From contig JABUQX010078284.1 in NCBI GenBank assembly GCA_015478945.1, positions 1-63,837 of the forward strand: a stretch of DNA of 63,837 nucleotides. The letters are read 5' to 3'. The translations under genes were made by a program, and so were the position numbers. Under the pieces are notes generated by a model, which ran no database searches, was not told the origin of the DNA, and saw nothing but the letters and a program-made list of their open reading frames with translations. Position 1 is the first letter of the stretch. The number at the start of each line of letters is the position of its first letter. The DNA is from Trachelipus rathkii. Its lineage: Eukaryota; Arthropoda; Malacostraca; Isopoda; Trachelipodidae. Positions 36,165 through 47,380 of this stretch are shown here, piece by piece.

Positions 36165-36560
36165 GTGTATATTTTCTGCGACTGCGGAGCAAGACTTATC
36201 GGAATCTCGTACCGTACGTTCTTGCAAAGTTGAGTTGAGCCCTCGCTGTAACCCGATTACAGAAATTGTTTGTTGAGCAGACTGGACAAAGCAATATATT
36301 TTTACAACAACAAATTAAGTACAGGCAACTAACTGCCATGCGAATAAGTTTAATTATAATGCAGAACAGAGTTGGCCGCCTTGCTGCCGGTACCGCTATA
36401 ACTCCAATTACTTCTCCTAATTCTGGTCACTGCCCTTGTTTCTTACCTATATCTTCAGTGTATAATCGTTCACAAAACCAGTGGAGCTACTGGTTAATTA
36501 CTAACATGATATACAGGAGGATACCAGTATCACCTATAAATCGATGCCACAATTAGTACG
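36165..36560 (+). other. Mixed-composition island with a 96-codon ORF, unidentified
   Basis: GC content rises abruptly, with words such as CTGCGACTGCGGAGC at the left. An ORF at 36266-36556 has a varied amino-acid composition (VGRLAAGTAITPITSPNSG in the middle, about residues 36-54), unlike the low-complexity ORFs around it. I recognise no family. It could be an exon fragment or a decayed insertion, and no splice sites were convincing. Confidence 0.25.
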
Positions 36561-36614
36561 GTATTATTCCGCATCTTCTATAGAAATATTCCAAATTAAT
36601 TAATTCCACCAATT

Positions 36615-37891
36615 GAATAAATTCATAATAGAATACATACTCAAATTCTACAATTTTTTAAGTTTAAAAACGAATACAAGTAAAGACTAAGATAGTGGTA
36701 CATAAAGAATAAGTAAATATCAGATTACAAAGAGAACTCAATAAACATATAAAAAAAAAATAAAATGCAGCTATATAAAAAATAAAATTATGACATTTTG
36801 AGTCCGGTATTAAAACGATTATTACAATTCTCTACAATAATATATAATATAATAATAATATAATATTATATTTATATATATAAAATAGAATTTATATATC
36901 TTAATATTATATATATTATATAATAATATAATAATATAATATATATATATATATATTAATATATATATTATATATATTTATATTCTGAGTTTAAAAGTGA
37001 AATGCAATTATTACAATAAAATCAAATACAATGAAGAAATGCAATAAATTTTTATTCCGATTTCTTTAGTAGGTAATACAATAATTACGATTAAAATAAT
37101 AAATACAATAAAGAATGTGAAACATTTATTGAATTTCAAAGAGATAAACATTTCTTACAATAACAATAAGTGGAATAAAGAAATTTAATAATTTTAAAAA
37201 GTTTTAAAATGATATACAATTATTCCAATAGTTAAAGCAAAATATAATTATTAAAATAAAATCAATAAATATATTAAAAAAACACAATAAATTTTTATTC
37301 ACAATGTTAAAACGAAACAAATTAATAATAAAGATAATAAATACAATAACTAAACATAATAAGTTTCTATTTTTTTTAAAACGAATACAATTATTACAAT
37401 ATATGCAACAAAAAAATACAATAAATTTTTATTCTGAGTTTTTAAAAATAAATACAATAAATAAAATAAAAAAATAAATGCAATACAGAAACACTAAAAA
37501 TTTTATTATGAGTTTTGAAACGAATTAATATTATTACAAAAAAACAATAAATAAGAAAATATATATTATCATTACAATAAAAACAATATATCAATAAAAA
37601 GAAAATTATATATTTTAAAACGAAATGCATTTTTTACAATAAAACAATTAATACCGTAGAGAAACTCAAATATTTTTTAATCAGAGTTTTAAAAAATACA
37701 ATTATTACAATAGCTATAATAAGTACAATAAAGAAATGCAATAAACTTTTATTCTTGGATTTAAAACGAACTACAATAATAAAAATAAATACAGTTAGTG
37801 AAAAAAAAAATAAAATAGATATTTACCCTGAAATTTAAAAAGAACTACAATTATTCCAATAAATACAATAAAAAATATAATAAATAATTTG

Positions 37892-37926
<35 letters not shown>

Positions 37927-38110
37927 TTTCAAGCTGTAATAAATAATATACAATGAATAAAATAAAGAAATAAAAATAAATTTTTCTTCTGTCTCAAAGC
38001 AGACTACAATTATTATTACAATAAATACAGTAAAGATCTATAATAAATTTTTATTCTTGAGTGTCAATCTTAAAAAAATTATTTTAAAAGTTTAAAATAA
38101 ATAATATTTA
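36615..38110. repeat. Degenerate A-rich minisatellite
   Basis: A unit of roughly 65-95 bp recurs many times: AAACGAATACAATTATTAC, AATAAATACAATAAAGAAAT, GCAATAAATTTTTATTC, TGAGTTTTAAAA. Recognisable phases occur near 36983, 37051, 37290, 37425, 37505, 37670, 37740, 37825, 37985 and 38045. The units vary in length and order, as in an old array or one distorted by sequencing error. A TA tract interrupts it at 36840-36985. Confidence 0.75.
37893..37925. repeat. Homopolymer of 33 C
   Basis: Thirty-three consecutive C, preceded by TTTGA and followed by GTTTCAAGC, lie inside the A-rich minisatellite. The complementary G run could form G-quadruplexes. Its exact length is unreliable in long-read data. 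Confidence 0.95.
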
Positions 38111-38819
38111 CTTATAATTTATATTTTGTATATAATTTCGAGTTTAAATATGAACAATAATATATATAATAATAATAATATAAATATATTAATATATATA
38201 ATATAATAGAAATGGATATATCTACTATATGTATAAAAATAGTGCTAGTCTTTAGATACATTATATTATTATATAATAAATATATTTAATTAAATATATA
38301 TATATATATATTATAATATAAATATAATAAAACTAGATATATAATATATATATATATTATTATATATGTAATATATAATATATATATAATATAATATATT
38401 TTAATATAATATATATATATATACAATCATATGTATAATCTATAATCAACATATAGTTTATATATATATCCTGGTATTGTTAACGTCTATGCATATATGA
38501 ACTTGCTATTGTGTATAACATATAATAATATATATAATAATATATAAATTATATGTATATATATATATTAACAATATATATATACTATATATATAATATA
38601 TTAATATAATATATAGTATATATAAATATATATAATATAATAATATTTATATATATAATATATAATATATATATATATATATAAATAATTATAATAATAT
38701 ATAATATATAATAATTATATATAATAATATAATATATTAATATATATAGTAAATAATATACATATAAATATATAAATATATAATATAATATAATATATAT
38801 ATATATTAATAATCATATA

Positions 38820-38850
<31 letters not shown>

Positions 38851-39050
38851 CATATGTATATAATATATATATATTTATTAAAATCATTATTTTCAGTTTT
38901 AGCGTTTAGAAGTACCCATTGTAGAGGAATAAATATTCTCATTAAAGAAATATATAACATAGATGATATAGTAGTAATATATTAGTATTATATTATATAT
39001 TATATAATATATATAAATTATATATAATGGTATATAATATACTATATAGA
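38110..39050. repeat. (TA)n tracts
   Basis: A/T-only, largely alternating, from 38110 to 38890 and 38970 to 39050, with a short mixed segment near 38450-38520 and another at 38890-38935. Confidence 0.85.
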
Positions 39051-40590
39051 TGAAGATGGAACCTCTTTGAGTGAATCCCCGTCGACAACCGATTCGCCTT
39101 CGTCAGTTAATAGTGATGTAGACAGTGAATGAACAAATGTAAAATAGAAACGCTTTGAAGAATAATAGCAATAAAAGAACCAGTAAAATAAAAAATTTAT
39201 TAGTACAAAATTTCGTTACAAAACTTAAACACTAAAGTACAAATATATATATAGGTAAGATTTTCTTCTACATATAGTCACTTACATTCTGCCATCTTGA
39301 TACTACAAAATGAGATCTTTAGATTATAACTTCTCCAGGCCAGTTAAGCAACTGATTCATTTTCTTCTGTTTGGAATGAAAGATTCTGAAGAATTTCAAC
39401 TGTATTATTTGGAGTCTGAAATTAATAAAGAGTACAATTACTAGATCAAGCAATTTGGATGCTTATCAAAAAAAACGCAGAAGTTAAAAAGTACTTGTAA
39501 TTACCTATTGTAACGAGTATGATGCAAAACTATGTAATCTACTGCGGGATATTTAAGTGTTTTAAAGGTTTTATTTTTTTAAAGATGAAACTGTTAAATT
39601 TTTTCTTTTTTTGATTTTTAACTAAATGTTTTATAATTTAAATATTTTTTTTTAAAATTTAATTTCTTTGTCCCTTAAACAAAATGTTTTTTTAGTTTGT
39701 AAACTTATAAATATTTATAAACTGTAAATTCAACAACAAAATTTAAAAGTTATGAGGCAAAATCCTCCTGTTTTAATATGTTGAGCATATTTAACATATC
39801 TTATATCAGAAAATTCTTCTGTTAGAGCATTTCAACCAATAATTTGTTTATTTTTTTTCTATTGATAAATAGTTGTAAAGTACAGTATGTTATGTACGCA
39901 CATACAAAAGGGGGAATAGAGGCTACCAAGGGAAATTGAAATTAAATCCTAACATTAGAAATAAAAACTAAAAATGATAAACGTCTGTTCTGGAACTTAT
40001 GAAGAAATATATAACGTGATATATGTGAAGATGATTTGAGTTTTGGATGCTAATACACATAGTCCAACTAGCAATACAACACTTAATCCCTGAATTGCAG
40101 TGTGGGACAACCCGTCACTGATTTCCACTTTTGTATGAAATTAGTATAACAGCTGATGATTACAAACAAGGCGATATAATTTAATTAATTTATCATTATA
40201 CGACAATGAATAGATAGATAAATGCCCAGTACGATATGTTTGTACATTTTAGGTCTCTATTAATCTTGTCCGATTTGTTTTTATCATTCATAACAGGCTG
40301 TGTCAACTTAGTCATAACTATATATGCATACTGTATTTAACATTATTTTTGTACTTAAGGGATGTTTCCTAAGTTATTTACTTTTTCACTAAGAAGACTT
40401 TAAATGCTAGAATAGCCTTATTTATTACTGGGGATGATGATCATAACGATTTTGGGTGTAATACCATTAAAGACTGTTAAAATAGTAACAAAATTTTAAT
40501 TGAGAGAAAAAAAATCATGTGTAGGTTAATAAAATAATTTGTATGTGTGTATTGAATTCTTCAAAACAAACTTTTTACATTTTCCTGAAA
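39051..40590. other. Moderately AT-rich unique sequence without recognisable gene
   Basis: More balanced than the surroundings, with T-runs near 39570-39700. Stops are frequent in all frames, and no exon, tRNA or repeat was recognised. It may be ordinary intergenic or intronic sequence. Confidence 0.5.
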
Positions 40591-40594
40591 TTTC

Positions 40595-40655
40595 ATTCGG
40601 TGGTATAACCCATGATAAAGGGTTATATCATATCTCAATGATGATACCACCTTTA
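40595..40655. repeat. Nested hairpin
   Basis: GGTGGTAT (40599-40606) pairs with ATACCACC (40644-40651), and inside AACCC (40607-40611) pairs with GGGTT (40620-40624). There is no U-run or neighbouring gene that would make it a terminator. It is perhaps the core of a small foldback element. Confidence 0.45.
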
Positions 40656-41089
40656 GAGAAACCAGTCTAGAAATCCAACAGTCCAACCTATGTATGTTGC
40701 TAACAATTAGGCTTCTTTATTTCTGAAAGTTTGGTCTTTCAGAGCAAAAAATCTAATCACAATCTAACAAGTTGCTTCTATGATAAAAAAGGGCCACATT
40801 TCAAAAAAAATTTTTTTTTACTTAAAGCAGTCTTGAGATTTATTTTCCCATGAACGTTCATTGCAAATTAGCGATTATTTTTTGCTATATCTTTAACTTT
40901 CTTGCCCGTAAACACTGCTAGCACCATATGATCTTCTAACAGCGTTGCCCCTGCTCGCATACATCAACGACTCATTTTAAAATGTTTAATACCAGAAAGG
41001 TATTTCCCGCACGCCGTTAGGACCTGCCACACAAGACATGCTGGCAGTCAGGCCCCGCCGCGAACATAAATTTACCAACGCCTCATATC

Positions 41090-42115
41090 TAGTGCACACT
41101 CTGAACAATAAATGAATAAGAAAAGCGTAAGCAATAATTATGCCTTATTAATGGCATTGTGGTACACTAGCCATCAGTAGATCAATAATGATCATGCGAT
41201 CGAATGCGGAGCGAGAAGCGACCGCCGCGAGGCATACCTTATACCTTGATCATTGATTTTAACTGATTTACTGCCCTTCTAGCCGCCCTAACATGCCTAA
41301 AACAAGAAAATTTTACTAAAAAATTTATGACTTGAATCGAATAAATTCAATAAATCAACTAGATCTAATAAATCAATCATCATCCAATAAGATCATAGCA
41401 GAGCGTTACAGTGAGTCTGGATATCCGTAGCGATGCAGCCCGCCGCGGCAGTTTAATTTACTAGCATTAACTTCAGCCTTAAGCATGCTAAAACAAACAA
41501 TTTTTACTAAAAAATAAATGAAAATGAATCAATAGAATCAATAGATCAATAGATCATAAAGCAGCGAACCCGCGTAAGTCCGCAGGCCGCTGGTGCGCAG
41601 AGCGGCAGCCTTGATATTACTGATTTACTGCCAATTAAGCTGTATGTAAAACATAAAAATTTTACTAACAAAATATGCACTTGAATACAATTAGCACAAT
41701 AGGCATCAATAGCCCTCAATAGATCCAATAAGCAGCGACGTACGGCAGCGGTGCGTGGAGCTTGAGGGCCAGTGTTGCATTCACTGATATACTGATTTAT
41801 TGCTAGTGTAACAACATAACCATTTAAAAAAAATGATAGCATCTTGAACAATTAGATCAACACACTCAGCTTCCATATCGGCAAAATTAATCTCAAATAT
41901 TAAAAAAAAAACGCGGCTGGTTGCCGACGAGCGCACATGGCAAGTTGGCAGTGGGGGTTTAAAAATATAGACTGAAATAACAAAATAGATCTATACATCA
42001 ATAAGATCACAGCGCCTTAAGCTTACTGACAGAAGGGTGATTGGGATGCGTCACGCCGTTTTAGATGTGAATTTACTAGTGATATTCTAACTGATTTAGG
42101 CGCCTTTACTGCAAA
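41090..42115. repeat. Satellite with alternating AT and CpG-rich halves
   Basis: About five to six degenerate units with a period near 165-190 bp. The AT half is marked by ACTGATTTACTG, GTAAAACATAAAAATTTTAC, TAAAAAAT and ATCAATAGATCAATAG. The GC half carries AGCAGCG and CGC-GGTGCG-type words. The ACTGATTTACTG anchor falls near 41262, 41455, 41618, 41790 and 42070. Short ORFs crossing it (such as 41546-41851) are repeat readings, not genes. Confidence 0.75.
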
Positions 42116-42300
42116 ACGTAAATTTTTAACGTCATAAACATGAAAAGCATCATATTATTTTTAAGCAAAAATTAAAACCATAACAGTTAAAAATAATTAA
42201 ATAAAAAAAATAAATTTTTGTAAAAAATTAAGTTGAAAACAGAAATAAAATTATTACACTGTAAAAGCTACAAAAAATTATAAAAGTTAATTAAAGAGCA
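42116..42300. other. A-rich flank of the satellite
   Basis: A/T-dominated with AAAATTA words. It contains no gene. Confidence 0.5.
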
Positions 42301-44215
42301 AAACCTGCCCAACACGATTTGCAGTTTACCTCCCGGCTGACGATTTCGCGCCCTGCGATCGCCGCCGCATGCGCCTACTGGGCGCCCGGACCCGCACACC
42401 ACCAGCCCGGAGCCAGCTGTCGGCACACTACTTCTCGCCGAGCTAGAGCGTCTTCAAACCTCATATTCTGAAATACTAATGCACCTCAAATAATAAACAT
42501 ATATTTAGAATAACAATATCTGTATTATATAATACAATATAATTAAGCTAACTCAGCACCGCACGCCCGACCCAGCACGGCGCTCCGGTTATCCGGATCC
42601 GATCCGAACCGCGGGATCCGCTATCCTACTGTACTCATTCCTGCCTCTATAACCTATCTCCAATATATATCAGCCCTTACTCGTCAATCATTCTCAATTA
42701 TTATAAGCCGGGGCCCCAGCCACCAACCCTCCTTATAGCGCTGAAACCTGATTACTCTCTTTTTCCTTTTTGTATTATTTAACCTACTTCGCCAAAGTGT
42801 TCGTGGTCTCATAACATGACCCATCACCATCTGTTCGTACGTTCTGAGTCGGGCGCGCTCCCTATGGTATGCTACAAGACTCAATGCCGCCCCTACATTG
42901 TATGTCTATCCGAACCCATCACTCGTTAGATTCACTGGTCATCCACCGACGCCTTCGGCTCTATCCATACCTCGCCATCTACCATCAATAGAGGTTAACA
43001 TGTTATCTTCTAGCCTGGTTCATAGCCCATTCCCACTTCTATCTGCCGCTGTTATATATTGTCCTATATTTACATTATTGTCCCTACGTACCGTCAGACC
43101 CCTCTCACTTAAGGTGACGTATCCTGTGCGTTCGCATCCCTGTCACTACGTCTGACGCTGATATCCGCTTTAGCATCCACCCATTTTTATCCTAAGTACT
43201 CCGTGACTTAATTCCCGCGCCCTTGAGTCTATCGAATTAAACTAATATCCTCTATTTTCTCGACCGCGGGCGATTTCTCCATACCTCCTGACTACCCCAC
43301 TTCCTGTTCTTACTACGATACCTATGCTCTTGTTCCTTTACACTGCCCTTTCATCACACCGTTACTCAACTTTTTTTCGACTTTGATTCGTGATAAGCTT
43401 CACCCAGCGTCTTCTCAATGGTCGTGATTTTTTCTGAGGCGCGTGCTACACATCACCGACGCCTATGCGTTCCTCTACCGCTAATCATTAATACATACTA
43501 TATCGCTTAATACTCAAATAAATATATCCATACATCTTATTACATTAATAGTCTCATATATATTACACACAAATCCATACTTAATTACACATCCAATCTA
43601 CTTAAATTATATTAACAATAATTAGATACAATATATCATTAACTCCCTGACTTCATTATCATGAATTTGATCTGACTACCTTACGTTTATAACATATTCA
43701 GCCCCTCCACTCTATTTTCTACGTCGCCATTAGTCATCTTTTTATCATAGCGTTTGCGGTGGCCAGCAGTCCCTTTATGGATATTTTCTTGCGTCCCTCT
43801 ATGTCAGCCGCATCTGACTGAGACACCCAAAATGACTTCAACCATAACTCATCATGTCTATATTCTTTAATCACTGTCAAAGCCTTTTAATACGACGATT
43901 TTGTTCGATGGCGTGATATTCGTCTATCACCCTTAAAAAATGTCTGTCGCACTGGCATCATCGTTGCTTACGCAGCTTTTCGTCATATGACATTCGTATG
44001 AGCCAGTCCAATCACATTTACGCACAAATGGTCAGAATACCACATTGATGTAGCCAAACCTTAATTCCTTTTCTTTACATTCATGTTACTCTAACTATAG
44101 ATGATGACTGCATGTCCCTTGCATGCTGTAGTGCATGCGCCGTAGCAGGTCAGGCCCACAACAGGGGGCCCGGCTGCAGGCTCGCGGAATATGCCCACGT
44201 CCCAATAATAAATAT
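42301..44215. other. GC-richer region, no gene recognised
   Basis: The highest GC in the window: a CpG-rich patch at 42340-42450, palindromic CCGGATCC / GGATCCG words at 42590-42620, and a patch at 44130-44205. The plus strand is pyrimidine-rich between 42640 and 44060, which resembles antisense coding as in the retroelement. However, the minus-strand ORF 42684-42884 (66 codons, basic) and the plus-strand ORF 42898-43155 show no family motif. It could be a decayed transposon or an exon-rich piece; no function is assigned. Confidence 0.3.
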
Positions 44216-45640
44216 TACCAAGGATATTTTTCATTACTTTTTTTCCTTTTTTATTTAATTTTTTTATTTAATTACTTTAATTATTATCTAATATTTATTT
44301 ATTTATATTTTTGTTATATTTATTTATATTATTTTTTATTTTCGGCAAAAAATACTTTGCTTCTATTTTCAGCCAGTCGCGTTATCATTGCCTTAGCCTG
44401 CCACAGAAAATGCCCAAAAAAGGCAAAAATATTAGCATTTACACAGATTTATTTATTTGTCGCCCTAAAAATCTGAGCCATCTTTTCTGTTAATATTTAT
44501 CTATCTCTATATTCCGTGTTTTTTTTTTTTACTCTCTCTCATAGAGAAACAAATCTATCTAACAACAAAAACCTCAAGTTTGAAAGCATGACAACTCAAA
44601 GTTCTCTGACATTAAAGTGTATGTAATTTTTTGTATTTTACATTTTTCTACTAGTTATTCTGAGTAGCTTAATATATAAATTTAATTCATGAATTATATC
44701 TATCTATACTATTAGTATGATATAGGCATATTAGGTTAATATTATACTATATATGATATATATACTGTATATCCTATATCCACAACCAAGTCATACCTTA
44801 CAGAACTGCTATACTAACGCATTGTCTATAACCTAAAATCACTTCTCTATTACTTCATGCATTGAATTATTCAATCTGTAAAACAGTCATCCTCATATCT
44901 ATATAGACACAACAAACCGCATACTCTCTCAAAGGGAATATAAATATATATGCATGATATAGATAAATTTATGGATATAGTAATCATATATACTGCGAAA
45001 TAATCCACTTGCTTTATGACTTGGCAAAAAAATATAAAAACATCTACCCGCCCTGAACTCTTCAGTGCTTCGCGGCAGACAGATCTCCACCGTATCACCT
45101 CTAATAACATATACTATACACTAATATATAATATATACTATATATATAAATTATATATTATCATATATACTATAGATTAAGATCGAATATACATTATACT
45201 ATATTACGTATATCACTAATATATACATCATAGATTACTATATATATACTATATATAATAATATATAATCACATATTTATATACTATGATATTAATAAAT
45301 ATCTATAATATATATATATATAATAATAATATATAATCATATAATATTCATAATATATAGCTACGAGATAATAGAGTATGAGATATTGATTGACTAGCAT
45401 TATAAATACTGTGATGAGTAGCTGCAAGCATATATAGAATAAGATTGAACGCAAGTAAATTATATATATAGAGAGCTTGCATACACTACATGGTACGACG
45501 ATACTAATGAATTACTATATACTATCCAACACTTACTAATTATATATAGAGATATTAGAATATATATCGATGATGATATAAAGTAAGATGACTATCTAAC
45601 TAGAGCAGAGATAATTGTAAGAGAGATAGATTTGTTTCTT
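44216..45640. other. AT-rich sequence and (TA)n tracts
   Basis: T-rich at 44220-44340, a run of 12-13 T near 44519-44531, and TA tracts at about 45105-45365. ORFs at 44135-44476 and 44871-45110 are not supported by motifs. Confidence 0.55.
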
Positions 45641-45654
45641 AGGAAACCTCCAAA

Positions 45655-45745
45655 TGGCAGAATGAAAGGAAGCACAAATGCATATGTTGGAGTATTATGT
45701 ATTATGAGACGACGTTTCGACACAACAAGTGTCATCATTCAGATC
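45655..45745. other. ACGTTTCGACACA-type motif, possible Penelope-like element fragment
   Basis: GACGACGTTTCGACACAACA at about 45709-45728 is followed by GTGTCATCATTCAGATC. ACGTTTCG with a downstream CATCATCAG-like word is common in the terminal regions of Penelope-like elements. Only this short stretch matches and no coding part is nearby, so this is a weak call. Confidence 0.2.
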
Positions 45746-47380
45746 ATTTAAAAACTTATTAATTTAAAAAACTATATATATATTTAATAAATAATGTAAA
45801 ATTAAAAATTACAAATTATAAAATTATAAAACTAATGTGAACTCAAGCTAAGGAATACAAGAAATTATTATAATATGATTTAATATCGTACCATAATAAA
45901 TAATTATAAATAACTAATAAAAATTCAAAGTATAAATAATTAAACTATATACTAATACAACTAAGAACTACTACCAATTATAGTGCATAATATATTCAAG
46001 TTACAGTGAAAGACATTTAATACTAATCAATAAATAATAAAAATAATTAATAAATATAAAATCAAATACTATATAACTACAGTACTACAATACTAGCATA
46101 TGAGAGTATCATTTAATTATATATATTAAGGTTTATATTTATATACAGTTATATATATATATAAATATATATGAATATAACATGATAATAACAAATTGAA
46201 TTTTTATAAAATATAACTAAATAATATATCAATATAATATACTGAATATTAACATCAATAAAAGATAGTGAATTTATTTATTACTATACTCAAAGTCATG
46301 CAATAATTCATGCACACTCTCAATATAGAGACTAAGTCAAAGTGAAAGAATTTGTAACATTAAAATCTCAAGCTCTCTCTTATGAGGTAGTTCATTACTT
46401 GAACAATAATTACCTCATTATGTGGATAAATGAGATACGCAAAAATAGATAACAAATAAATAAATAATTATATCTAACTACTTAATTATATAACCAGTAA
46501 AATAACGTACTGCTCAGTACTTCTATACCGGCTTATACTTCATCTATACTAGATTATACTAAGCCCTAGTAGCTATGATGATTTACGAGGATATATATAG
46601 CCAATTGAGCTCAACTATATATTGTGGGTAGGTGAATAAAAGCCCCCTTAGCGTAGTTACTAAGACTGCCTCTCTACTCAACAACAAAAAAAAAAACATA
46701 ATCATAGCTATACTACGCTAAAACTGATTCAAGACACCTAATATAATAATATTCAGTGAGGCTAGACAATACAACTGTCATATAGTCACTTTTAAGCTAA
46801 TAATAAAAATAGGGATTCCCAGAATGATATGATCAGAATAATATAATCACGATAATAATTTATGAGCTATATATATGAGTCCAAAAATTCGCAACTATAA
46901 TAAATAAATATAAACTATATACTCAGAGTAATAAATACAAATACTCTACATATTATATCAGATTACCTAATGATATAGTAGGCATAATAATCCACTATTA
47001 TTATTAAATACCTTATATACATATTTATTATTGCTGCACTTCCATATACTACACTCATTATAGACCACTATATCCAGTATATATAATTAAAAGTAATATT
47101 TATAATAATTAAATAATATATATACCTCATAATAAATCACAAAATATATAATCTGATAAAAATACCAGAAATAAAGAGTAAGAATTCAATAATAATAATA
47201 ATAATAAGACATTTAAAACTTTAATAATATTAATTCAATAATACATAATAATAATAATCTATATTACACATAATAAATAATAATTATCAATGATTTTAGT
47301 CTAAAATACGAGATCAACGTGATATATTACATCTCTATATATAACTATCTAAAGAATAGACTAGAGTTTCCTAGACATAT
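45746..47380. other. AT-rich sequence with AAT-type tracts
   Basis: A/T-rich sequence with AAT microsatellite stretches at about 47185-47280. No gene. Confidence 0.6.

Noticed and set aside
41546..41851. 101-codon minus-strand ORF
   Set aside because: It spans two units of the 165-190 bp satellite, so it is a translation of the repeat.
44135..44476. 113-codon plus-strand ORF
   Set aside because: It begins in a GC patch and runs into a T-rich low-complexity stretch giving Phe/Tyr/Leu-rich sequence. It has no motif.
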